Of a stretch of DNA of 58,106 nt, positions 7,881 through 15,470 are shown in pieces. Source of the DNA: Actinomadura sp. 7K507 (GTDB lineage Bacteria > Actinomycetota > Actinomycetes > Streptosporangiales > Streptosporangiaceae); the NCBI RefSeq assembly GCF_004348425.1, contig NZ_SMKK01000021.1:1-58106 (forward strand), in the 5' to 3' direction. The translations under genes and the position numbers were made by a program. The notes under the pieces were generated by a model. That model did not search any database. It saw only the letters and a list, made by a program, of their open reading frames with translations, and had not been told where the DNA came from. Numbering within the stretch: position 1 is the stretch's first letter; every line of letters starts with the position of its first letter.

Positions 7881-8792
7881 ATGGATTCGGGTACCGGCGC
7901 TTTCATGCGCTGCACCGTCGTCGTCATCACCAGAGATCGGCGGGCCTCGCTGCTCGCAACCCTCGCGCGTATCCGCGAGATCGCCGAGCCGGCTCCGGTC
8001 ATCGTGGTGGACAACGCCTCACGGGACGGCACCGCCGACGCCGTCGCGGAAGGATTCCCGGAAATTCATCTGATCCGTTCTCCGCGCAACCTCGGCGCGG
8101 TCGCCCGCAACCTCGCGGTCGACCACGTCCGCACCCCGTACGTCGCGTTCAGCGACGACGACACCTGGTGGGAACCGGACGCGCCGTCCCGCGCCGCCGC
8201 CCTGCTCGACGCGCACCCGCGGCTCGCGGTCGTCACCGGGCGGATCCTGGTCGAGCCCGGCGGCCGCGAGGACCCGATCGTGCCCGAGCTGCGGGATTCG
8301 CCCGTCCCCGGGCCGCCGTGGCTGCCCGGCCCCGCGCTCGGGTCGTTCCTGGCGGGGGCGTCCATGGTCAGGACGGACGCGTTCCGCGAGGCCGGCGGGT
8401 TCTCCCCGCGGCTGTGGCTGGGCGGCGAGGAGGAACTGCTCAGCGCCGACCTGATGGGGCTCGGCTGGCAGCTGTGCTTCGCCGAGGACGTCGTCGTGCA
8501 CCACGCGCCGTCCCCGTTGCGCGCGGCGCACCGGCGGCGCCGCCACGGCATCCGCAACACGCTGTGGTTCACCTGGCTGCGCCGCCCGCTGCCCGCCGCC
8601 GTACGCCGCACGGCCGGGCTGCTGCGCACGCTGCCGCGCGACCGCGTCACGGCGGGCGCGCTCGCCGAGGCCGCCGCCGGGCTCGCCTGGGTGGCCCGCG
8701 AACGCCGGACGCTGCCACCGGACGTCGAGGAACGGCTCCGGCGCCTGGAGACCTCCCAGCGGGAGTCGACGGCCCGCCGTTACGTGAGCTAG
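7881..8792 (+). CDS. GT2-family glycosyltransferase (first of a tandem pair)
   Basis: A 303-residue inverting GT-A glycosyltransferase. CTVVVITRDRRASLL at the start is followed by VVDNASRDGTADA, the metal-binding motif FSDDDTWWEPDAP near residue 90, and GGFSPRLWLGGEEELL, which supplies the acceptor-side acidic residues. The tail has WLRRPLPAAVRR. The start is uncertain: GTG 7875, ATG 7881 and ATG 7905 are in frame and none has a strong ribosome site. ATG 7905 would trim eight residues before the first strand. It diverges from the heptose operon, and its paralogue follows 12 bp downstream, so the two probably form one transcript. The sugar is unknown; no membrane segments are seen. Confidence 0.88.
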   Translation: MDSGTGAFMRCTVVVITRDRRASLLATLARIREIAEPAPVIVVDNASRDGTADAVAEGFPEIHLIRSPRNLGAVARNLAVDHVRTPYVAFSDDDTWWEPDAPSRAAALLDAHPRLAVVTGRILVEPGGREDPIVPELRDSPVPGPPWLPGPALGSFLAGASMVRTDAFREAGGFSPRLWLGGEEELLSADLMGLGWQLCFAEDVVVHHAPSPLRAAHRRRRHGIRNTLWFTWLRRPLPAAVRRTAGLLRTLPRDRVTAGALAEAAAGLAWVARERRTLPPDVEERLRRLETSQRESTARRYVS

Positions 8793-8804
8793 GGAGGCGG
8801 CCCC

Positions 8805-9662
8805 ATGCTCGATGAGACCACGCTCGATGAGACCGGGTCCGATGTGACCATCCTGGTCGCGACCCGCGACCGCGCCCCGGAGCTGCGCCGCAGCCTCGCG
8901 CACCACGACGCCCCGGTGATCGTGGCCGACAACGCCTCCGCCGACGGCACCGCGGCCGCCGCCGAGGAGGCCGGCGCGACGGTGCTGCGCCTGCCGCGCA
9001 ACCGCGGCGCCGCGGCCCGCACCGTGGCGGCCAGGCACGCCTCGACCCGCTACGTCGCGTTCGCCGACGACGACTCGTGGTGGGCGCCCGGCGCGCTGGA
9101 CCGCGCCGCGGAGATCCTCGACTCCCACCCGCGGACGGCGCTGCTCGCGGCCCGCGTGCTCATCGGCGGGGAGGAGCGGCCGGAGCCGGTGTCGGAGCGG
9201 ATGGCCCGCTCGCCCCTCGGCCGGCCGGACGGGCTGCCAGGCCCGGCCGTCCTCGGTTTCCTCGCCTGCTCGGTCATCGTCCGCCGCGAGGCGTTCCTCG
9301 GCGTGGGCGGCTTCTCCGACGTCCTGCACTTCGGCGGGGAGGAGGAACTGCTCGCGCTCGACCTGGCCGCCGCGGGCTGGGGGCTCGCCTACGTGCCCGA
9401 GCTCGTCGTCCACCACCATCCGTCCGGGGTGGGCCGCGACCCGGCGGCGCGCCGCCGCCGCGAGGCGCGCAACCGGCTCCTGACGGCGTGGCTGCGCCGC
9501 CCGCTCCCGGCGGTCGCCCGCTCCGCCGCGTCGGCTCTCGGCAGCCGCGACGGTCGGGCGGGCCTCGTGGACGCCGCCCGCGCCCTGCCCGCGCTGGCCG
9601 GCGCACGCCGCCCCGTCCCGCCCGCCGTGGAGGCGGACCGCGCACGGCTGACCCGCTACTGA
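8805..9662 (+). CDS. GT2-family glycosyltransferase (second of a tandem pair)
   Basis: A 285-residue GT2 enzyme clearly paralogous to the preceding gene. Shared segments include VATRDRAPELRRSL, ADNASADGTAAAAEEAG, FADDDSWWAPGALDRAAEIL, the GGEEELLALDLAAAGW region and the tail motif WLRRPLPAV. The ATG at 8805 has a good GGGAGG ribosome site at 8792-8797. The first codons contain a short direct repeat encoding LDET twice, so the extreme N-terminus is probably not structural. Its 3-prime end overlaps the convergent DUF6343 gene by 7 bp. It likely adds a second sugar to the same glycan as its neighbour. Confidence 0.9.
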   Translation: MLDETTLDETGSDVTILVATRDRAPELRRSLAHHDAPVIVADNASADGTAAAAEEAGATVLRLPRNRGAAARTVAARHASTRYVAFADDDSWWAPGALDRAAEILDSHPRTALLAARVLIGGEERPEPVSERMARSPLGRPDGLPGPAVLGFLACSVIVRREAFLGVGGFSDVLHFGGEEELLALDLAAAGWGLAYVPELVVHHHPSGVGRDPAARRRREARNRLLTAWLRRPLPAVARSAASALGSRDGRAGLVDAARALPALAGARRPVPPAVEADRARLTRY

Positions 9663-10018
9663 GGGTCCCGTGGCTCCCGCGTCCGGGTGCGGCGGCGGGC
9701 GATGACGACCAGGTCGATCGCGGCGATGACGGCGATGGCCGCGCACACGGCCGCGACCGCCCACAGGCCGCCGTCGCCTTCGCGCTGCGCGGTCAGGGCG
9801 AACAGCACGGCGGCCGCCGCCGTCCCGAGGAGGGCGATCCCCGACAGGATCGCCCGCAGCCGGAGCGGGCTGCGGGCGGTCAGCGGCTCGCGCCCGCTCG
9901 GCTGCCGGTCACGGTAGCGGCCGCGCGAGCCGGGGCCGCGCCACCCGGGATCGCGCCACTCGGGCGCTGTTCCATCCCGGCCGTCCTGGTCGGGCCCGTG
10001 GGGGCCGGGGGAGGTCAC
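9656..10018 (-). CDS. DUF6343-like small membrane protein
   Basis: A 120-residue protein starting at a GTG. The first 45 residues are polar and rich in G, P, R and D. They are followed by PLTARSPLRLRAILSGIALL, a stretch resembling the DUF6343 family of streptomycetes, then two hydrophobic helices (about 57-77 and 85-107) and a basic tail VVIARRRTRTREP. It looks like a two-pass membrane protein with a cytoplasmic proline-rich N-terminus. Its start lies 4 bp after the YbhB-like gene, suggesting co-transcription. The family has no established role; the DUF assignment is from memory of the sequence pattern. Confidence 0.65.
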   Translation of the reverse strand: MTSPGPHGPDQDGRDGTAPEWRDPGWRGPGSRGRYRDRQPSGREPLTARSPLRLRAILSGIALLGTAAAAVLFALTAQREGDGGLWAVAAVCAAIAVIAAIDLVVIARRRTRTREPRDPQ

Positions 10019-10022
10019 GGGG

Positions 10023-10496
10023 TCACCTCCCGAAGGTGCCGACGAGGGTCCCGGACGCCACGAGCTTCTCCGTGAGGGCTTCGCGCAGGTCCTCGGCCGT
10101 GAACCCCGGCCCCAGCCCGGAGGGTTCGGACAGCCCGTAGAGCCGGAAGAAGTACCGGTGCGGGTCGTCGCCCGCCGGGGGCTTCGGGCCGCCGTATCCC
10201 TCGGCGCCGAAGTCGTTGCGCCCGGCCACCGCGCCGGTCGGCTGCTCGCCGGCCTCCATCCCCGTCTCGGCGGGGTCGATGCCGGCGAGCAGCCAGTGCG
10301 CGAAGGTGCCGGTGGGGGCGTCCGGGTCCTCGCAGGCCAGCGCGAACTCCACCACCTCCTCGGGGGCCTGCGACCACTCCAGCGGCGGCGAGAGGTCCCC
10401 GCTGTCGTGCGAGTACTCCGACGGCATGAGCGTGTGATCGTTGAACGCGGCGCTGCGCAGCATCATCTCTTCCATGCGCTGCTCGTGCCCCGTCAT
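10023..10496 (-). CDS. YbhB/YbcL (PEBP) family protein
   Basis: A 157-residue phosphatidylethanolamine-binding-protein-like protein of the bacterial Raf-kinase-inhibitor family. The sequence has LRSAAFNDHTLMPSEYSHDSGDLSPPLEW, with the conserved D-x-SPPLxW segment, EDPDAPTGTFAHWLLAGI, and the ligand-site stretch GYGGPKPPAGDDPHRYFFRLY. No signal peptide is present, so it should be cytoplasmic. The start is ambiguous: ATG 10496 gives the full length, while the internal ATGs at 10475, 10466 and 10463 lie nearer the usual family start. GGAAGAG precedes the last two. The biochemical role of bacterial YbhB proteins is unsettled. Confidence 0.9.
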   Translation of the reverse strand: MTGHEQRMEEMMLRSAAFNDHTLMPSEYSHDSGDLSPPLEWSQAPEEVVEFALACEDPDAPTGTFAHWLLAGIDPAETGMEAGEQPTGAVAGRNDFGAEGYGGPKPPAGDDPHRYFFRLYGLSEPSGLGPGFTAEDLREALTEKLVASGTLVGTFGR

Positions 10497-10522
10497 GCCC
10501 GGTCGATGCACACGCCCGGTGG

Positions 10523-11548
10523 TCAGCCCGCGCTGGAGGCCGCCCAGATGTTGATCCCCGCCTCGACGGCGTCCCGGTCGATCGCGGCGAGCTCGTCCGC
10601 GGTGAAGTCCAGGCGGTCGAGGGCCGCGAGGTTCTCCTCCAGCTGCGCGACGCTGCTCGCGCCGATCAGCGAGGACGTGACCCGGGCGTCCCGCAGCGAC
10701 CACGCCAGGGCGAGCTGGGCGAGCGACTGCCCGCGCCCCTCGGCGATCTCGTTCAGCGTCCGGACGTGCTCGACGTTCTCCTCGGTGAGCAGGCTCGCCG
10801 AGAAGGACGTGCCCTTGCTGGCCCGCGACCCCTCGGGCACGCCGCCGAGGTACTTGCCGGTCAGCATCCCCTGCGCCAGCGGCGAGAACGCGATGCAGCC
10901 CACGCCCTCCCGCCCGAGCGTGTCGAGGAGGCCGCCCTCGATCCACCGGTTGAGCATCGAGTAGGACGGCTGGTGGATCAGCAGCGGCGTCCCCATCTCC
11001 CGCAGGATCGCCGCCGCCTCCGCGGTGCGCTCGGGGGAGTAGGACGAGATCCCCGCGTACAGCGCCTTCCCGGACCGGACGGCGCGGTCCAGCGCGCCCA
11101 TCGTCTCCTCCAGCGGCGTCTCGGGGTCGAAACGGTGGCTGTAGAAGATGTCGACGTAGTCCAGGCCCATCCGGCTCAGCGACTGGTCGAGGCTGGCCAG
11201 CAGGTACTTGCGCGATCCCCACTCACCGTACGGGCCCGGCCACATGTCGTAACCGGCCTTGGTCGAGATGATGATCTCGTCCCGGTACGGCGCCAGGTCC
11301 TCCCGCATCAACCGGCCGAAGTTGGTCTCCGCCGAGCCGTACGGCGGCCCGTAGTTGTTGGCCAGGTCGAAGTGCGTGACGCCGAGGTCGAAGGCGCGCC
11401 GCAGGATGGCCCGCTGCACGTCCAGGGGCCGGTCGTCGCCGAAGTTGTGCCACAGGCCGAGTGAGATCGCCGGGAGCCGGAGCCCGCTGCGCCCGCACCG
11501 CCGGTAGGGGGTCCGCTCGTACCGGTCGCCGTCCGCCACATAAGTCAT
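10523..11548 (-). CDS. Aldo/keto reductase (YghZ/L-glyceraldehyde 3-phosphate reductase type)
   Basis: A 341-residue NADPH-dependent reductase of the AKR superfamily. The catalytic tetrad is complete: D61 and Y66 in FDLANNYGPPYG, K97 in STKAGYDMWPGPYGEWGS, and H138 in IFYSHRFDPETPLEE. The GPYGxxGSRKYL segment, with the later SFSASLLTEENV stretch, is typical of the YghZ/GSP69 branch rather than the general xylose reductases. I chose ATG 11548; a GTG two codons upstream (11554) is also possible and is better placed relative to GGGA. The substrate is probably a small aldehyde. It stands alone between a PEBP gene and a large divergent gene. Confidence 0.92.
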   Translation of the reverse strand: MTYVADGDRYERTPYRRCGRSGLRLPAISLGLWHNFGDDRPLDVQRAILRRAFDLGVTHFDLANNYGPPYGSAETNFGRLMREDLAPYRDEIIISTKAGYDMWPGPYGEWGSRKYLLASLDQSLSRMGLDYVDIFYSHRFDPETPLEETMGALDRAVRSGKALYAGISSYSPERTAEAAAILREMGTPLLIHQPSYSMLNRWIEGGLLDTLGREGVGCIAFSPLAQGMLTGKYLGGVPEGSRASKGTSFSASLLTEENVEHVRTLNEIAEGRGQSLAQLALAWSLRDARVTSSLIGASSVAQLEENLAALDRLDFTADELAAIDRDAVEAGINIWAASSAG

Positions 11549-11647
11549 GGTCACGAGTATCCCAGCGCCGCCGGGCTTGCCGGACGCCCCCCGGATCGGC
11601 CATCATCGGTCCATGATCTCCAGGAAGGGCGGTCTCCGCCCGGGCCG

Positions 11648-14600
11648 TTGAGCCCCGCCGAGCCGGTCCGGGAACCGGCCCTCGAAACCCTGCCCTCCCC
11701 GCGGCGCATGCGGGAACTGGCCCTTCGCGCCCGGAACCTCGCCGGGACCGCCGAACTCCGCGACCTCCTCGCCGGCCTGTCCGCACGCGGGCGGTACGAG
11801 CGCCGGATCGCCCTGCACATGGCCATGGCGGCCCGCGAGCTCCCGTACGTCGAGGGAGTGCTCGCCGGACCCGACATGGTGCTGCGGCGCGCGGCGCTCC
11901 GGGCCGTCCGGACCCTGCCCGTCTCCGACGACGCGGCCGCGGCCGTCCTGGACGACGCGCCCGCCGGCCTGCGCCGGGCGTTCTACCGGACGCTCCGCCA
12001 CGCCCGCCGCGCCGGCCTCGCCGACCGGCTCCTGCCGGACGTGCGGGCCCGCTGGGGCGACCGGGAGGCCGCCGCCCTGCTGCCCGCCTGCACGGGCGAG
12101 GCCGTCGCGCGACTCCTGCCCGAACTGGCCCACGCCGTCACGTCCTGGCGCGCCCTGGCCGGACGCCACCCCGGGCCCTTCCTCGCCCACGCCCACGAGC
12201 ACGTGTCCGAATGGTCGTGGTGGCGGCAGTGCAAGGCCGGACTTCCCGCTCTGGCGCGGCAGGACCCGGCGGCGCTGCTCGACCTGATCGAACGGGACGG
12301 CTCCCGCCGGCCCGCCGCGCACCTGCCCGCCGCGGCCGTCCCGGCGCTGTTCAGGGTGGACGCGGTCCGGGCCGCCCGGGTGGCGAGGCGGATGGGCCGC
12401 CGCCGCGGCCGCACGCCGTGGGCGTACTTCGCGTACGTGAGCCGCCTCCGGGCGCCGGAGCTCCGCGAGTTCCTGCCGGACGACCCCTACTGGCTGGGGG
12501 AGGTCCTCGTCCACGTCCCGCCGGGCCGGCGCGCGGAGGTGTTCGACCTCGCGCAGGAGGGGTACGGCCGTCCGCCCAGGGGAGTGCGGAACCTTGCGCT
12601 GCTCGGCCTCCTGCCGCCGGACCGGGCGGCGGCCGAGGCCCGGCGGATGCTGGAGTGGCACGGCTCGGTGTGGCATTCCGCGCGGTCCCGGCTGGACGAT
12701 CCGCAGATCCCGCTGAGACTGACCGCCCACCTTCCCTACGAGGAGGCCGCCGGACCAGTCCGGGACGCGGCGTTCGGCGGCGACCCGCGCCGGCGCGGCC
12801 TCGCCCGCGCGCTGCTCGTCGAGCTGACCGCCCGGACCGGAGACCCGGCGCTCCTGCTGAGCCTGGTCACCGAGCTCGCCGGCCGCACGCGAAACGAGCG
12901 GGACCCGCTGAGAACGGCGTTCATCGAAGCGCTGGCCTCGGTGCCGCTCCGGCTGCTGGACGGCGCGTTCGCCGCGCCCCTCGCCGGGATCGCCGAGCGG
13001 GCCGTGACGGCACGCGACTCGTCCGCGGCGACCCGGCGGACGCTGCGCGACCTCGCGGACCGGATGCTCCGCCACGCGGGTCCGCCCGCCCTCACCCGCT
13101 GGGCCTTCGACGTCTACGCCGGGCTGGTGGCCGGGCACGGGACCGAGGCGCTCGACGGCCACCGGCTCGACCGGGTGCTCCCGCGCGGCGGGGAGCGCGA
13201 CCTGGTGGACGTCCTGCGCCCGCACCTGCGAGACCACGAGACCGTCGTCGCCCTGGCCCGCTCGCTCGGGCGGCGGGCGTTCGCGCTGGCCGACCTCCAG
13301 GACGACCTGCGCGCGGCGGTCCTCGACGCGCGCGAGCCGCTCGCCCGCGAGGCGGCGGCGCTGTGGCTCGCCGACCCGGCGCCGCGCGAGGAGCGCGCCG
13401 CGGAACTGCTGGCCGCCGACGCCACCGCGATCGTCCTGCCCGAGGTCTGGCGCGTCGTCGCCGGCCGCCGCACCGACCTTCTCGAGCCCGCCCTGGACGG
13501 CGGCCGGGCGGGCCGGTTCGAGACCGCGGAATGGGTCCCGGAGGTCCGGCCGCGGGACCCGGGCCGCTGGACACCGGCCCAGATCGAGCGCGTGCGGGCG
13601 GAACTGGCCTCGGCCGTCCGGGACGAGCGGAGACCGGCCGACGCCAGGATCGGCGCCGTGGGCGGGCTCGGGCGGCTGCCGGGCGGTCTCGGGGACCTCG
13701 TGCCCTGGGCCGGACGGGAGGACGAACCCGTCCTCGCCGAGGCGGCGCTGGAGGCGATCGCGGCCGCCGACCGTCCGGCCGAGGCCCTCGCGGTGCTCCT
13801 CCTCCACGCGCGCGGCCCCCGGTCGGCGGTGGCGGTCGCGGCGATGGGACCGTGCAGCGCCTCGGTGCCGCCGTCCAGGCTCGGGCCTGTCCTGGCGGAC
13901 GCGCTGGCGGGCCGGGACGGGAAGGTGACCGCCCGCAAGGAGGCCGCCCGGCTGCTCGAACGGCTGCGGGTCCCGGCCGCGGCGGACGTCCTCCTCCGCG
14001 CGTGGAGCGACCCGGGCCTGCACCGGGACGTCCGGGTCGCCGTCGCGGCGGCGCTGCGCCGCATGCCCGAGGACCCCCGCGCTGTCGCCGCGCTGGGCGA
14101 CGCCGCGGGTCCCCACGCGTCGGAGCCGCTGCTGCGCACGCTCTGCCAGGCCAAGCCCTCGGAGTACGCCCCCGCGCACCGGCCCCCCTATGCCGCGCTC
14201 GTCCGGCGGCTCGTCTCCGCCGCGGACGGCCCGGGCGTGCGGTTCCGGACGTCCAAGGCGTTCGGCGCGTGGGCGCCCTGGTACGAGGAAGGGTTCGCGG
14301 AGATCTTCGCCGCCGTCGCGGATCCGGACGACCCGGCCGGGGACGGCGAGCTTCCGGTCCTGCACGCGCTCGTGCGGGCGGGTTCGGCGGGGGAGGAGGC
14401 ACTGGACGTGCTCTCCGCCCTGCTGGCCGCCGAGATGAGCGACCGGGCACGGTCGCGGGCGACCGCGATCGCGAACGTGATCGCCCACCTGCCCGCCGGG
14501 CACGCGAACGCGCCGCTGGGCCGCCGCGCGGTCCGGATGCTCGCCGCGAATCCGCTCTACGTCGCCCAGGCCGTGGAGGCGGCGGTGAGTTCGGCCCACC

Positions 14601-14950
14601 TCACCGAGGACGGCGTCACCCCCGAGCGGATCGCCGGCGAGGTGGCCGCCCTCGCGGACCTGCTCCACGACCGCCCCTTCCTGGCCGCCCGGGTCGCCGA
14701 CCGCCTGCTCCGGGCGGTCGGCGGTCACCGCCCGCCGCAGGCGGGCGGGCACGCGCGGCTGCTGCCCGCCGCCCGCCTGCTCGCCGGCCGGGACGACGCC
14801 GTGTCCCATCTGCTGGCCGTCACGCTGGTGCGGCGGGCGGGGCCGGAGGCCGGGTGGCCGGACGAGTGGCGCGGCCTCCTCGGCGAACTGCGCGGCTCCC
14901 CGCACGTGGAGGCCGGCCAGTCCGCCTGGGACGTCGCGCCGGCGCCGTGA
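11648..14950 (+). CDS. Large alpha-helical repeat-like protein, function unknown
   Basis: A 1100-residue soluble protein rich in Ala, Arg, Leu and Glu. It has many short helical segments of the form LLxRAVRxLPxxxxAAAVLD, resembling HEAT or ARM repeats (for example around residues 75-110, 640-720 and 760-840). I recognise no catalytic motif, signal peptide or membrane helix. Such 1000-residue proteins occur widely in streptomycetes as hypothetical proteins. The track start is TTG 11648; the first ATG in frame is 11708 (residue 21), and neither has a clear ribosome site. A 12-codon ORF (11613-11651) preceded by no other gene ends in a TTGA overlap with the TTG. The opposite strand also lacks stops over 1100 codons, but codon bias and composition support the plus strand. 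Confidence 0.75.
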   Translation: MSPAEPVREPALETLPSPRRMRELALRARNLAGTAELRDLLAGLSARGRYERRIALHMAMAARELPYVEGVLAGPDMVLRRAALRAVRTLPVSDDAAAAVLDDAPAGLRRAFYRTLRHARRAGLADRLLPDVRARWGDREAAALLPACTGEAVARLLPELAHAVTSWRALAGRHPGPFLAHAHEHVSEWSWWRQCKAGLPALARQDPAALLDLIERDGSRRPAAHLPAAAVPALFRVDAVRAARVARRMGRRRGRTPWAYFAYVSRLRAPELREFLPDDPYWLGEVLVHVPPGRRAEVFDLAQEGYGRPPRGVRNLALLGLLPPDRAAAEARRMLEWHGSVWHSARSRLDDPQIPLRLTAHLPYEEAAGPVRDAAFGGDPRRRGLARALLVELTARTGDPALLLSLVTELAGRTRNERDPLRTAFIEALASVPLRLLDGAFAAPLAGIAERAVTARDSSAATRRTLRDLADRMLRHAGPPALTRWAFDVYAGLVAGHGTEALDGHRLDRVLPRGGERDLVDVLRPHLRDHETVVALARSLGRRAFALADLQDDLRAAVLDAREPLAREAAALWLADPAPREERAAELLAADATAIVLPEVWRVVAGRRTDLLEPALDGGRAGRFETAEWVPEVRPRDPGRWTPAQIERVRAELASAVRDERRPADARIGAVGGLGRLPGGLGDLVPWAGREDEPVLAEAALEAIAAADRPAEALAVLLLHARGPRSAVAVAAMGPCSASVPPSRLGPVLADALAGRDGKVTARKEAARLLERLRVPAAADVLLRAWSDPGLHRDVRVAVAAALRRMPEDPRAVAALGDAAGPHASEPLLRTLCQAKPSEYAPAHRPPYAALVRRLVSAADGPGVRFRTSKAFGAWAPWYEEGFAEIFAAVADPDDPAGDGELPVLHALVRAGSAGEEALDVLSALLAAEMSDRARSRATAIANVIAHLPAGHANAPLGRRAVRMLAANPLYVAQAVEAAVSSAHLTEDGVTPERIAGEVAALADLLHDRPFLAARVADRLLRAVGGHRPPQAGGHARLLPAARLLAGRDDAVSHLLAVTLVRRAGPEAGWPDEWRGLLGELRGSPHVEAGQSAWDVAPAP

Positions 14951-14953
14951 CCG

Positions 14954-15409
14954 TCATCGGCCGGCCGAGCCGAACCCGTCGTCCGTTCGGCCGTGGCTGC
15001 GGCGTTGCGCTGTGTACTGCACCACCGCGAACCCCGCGACGACGATCGCCTGGAGGACCGCCCACAGGGTGCCCACGGTGCTCAGGGAGAGCCAGCCCGC
15101 GGCCACCGTGACGATGCTCAGGACCGTCCACAGCAGGTTCGCCTCCACCACCGCGCTCACGGCGCGGGGGCGGGGGCGGCCGGGGACCGAGACCGCCCAC
15201 ACGGCCGCCGCGTAAGCGAGCAGGAACGCGCCGATCGCGCGCCCCGCGGCCGCGTCGAGGCCGAGGAGTCCTTCGAGCGGCCCGGCGAGCACCAGGTAGG
15301 CCAGGCCGTTGGCGCCCGTCACGACGGCGTCCAGGCGGAGCGCGAGGCGCAGCAGCCGGCGGGCGTCGGTGAACAGGCCGTCCGCGCTGATGGAACGGGT
15401 CGCGGTCAT
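14954..15409 (-). CDS. Small integral membrane protein, unknown function
   Basis: A 151-residue protein with about four hydrophobic helices: near 28-48 (TGANGLAYLVLAGPL), 55-77 (AIGAFLLAYAAAVWAVSVPG), 87-105 (EANLLWTVLSIVTVAAGWL) and 110-130 (VGTLWAVLQAIVVAGFAVVQY). The C-terminus is polar (QRRSHGRTDDG). The ATG at 15409 has a strong AAGGAGA ribosome site 5-6 bp upstream. It resembles the SPW-less integral membrane proteins common in actinobacteria, but I cannot name a family. It converges with the large repeat-like gene, 3 bp apart. Confidence 0.75.
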   Translation of the reverse strand: MTATRSISADGLFTDARRLLRLALRLDAVVTGANGLAYLVLAGPLEGLLGLDAAAGRAIGAFLLAYAAAVWAVSVPGRPRPRAVSAVVEANLLWTVLSIVTVAAGWLSLSTVGTLWAVLQAIVVAGFAVVQYTAQRRSHGRTDDGFGSAGR

Positions 15410-15470
15410 CGTGGTCTCCTTCTCTGCGGTCGATGACCCCGACGCTACGGACGGGACGTCGCGCGGGCGA

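Noticed and set aside
11603..14905. 1100-codon open frame on the minus strand
   Set aside because: It is antisense to the repeat-like gene; its translation is a Pro/Arg/Gly/Gln-rich low-complexity string without domains, typical of GC-rich shadow frames.
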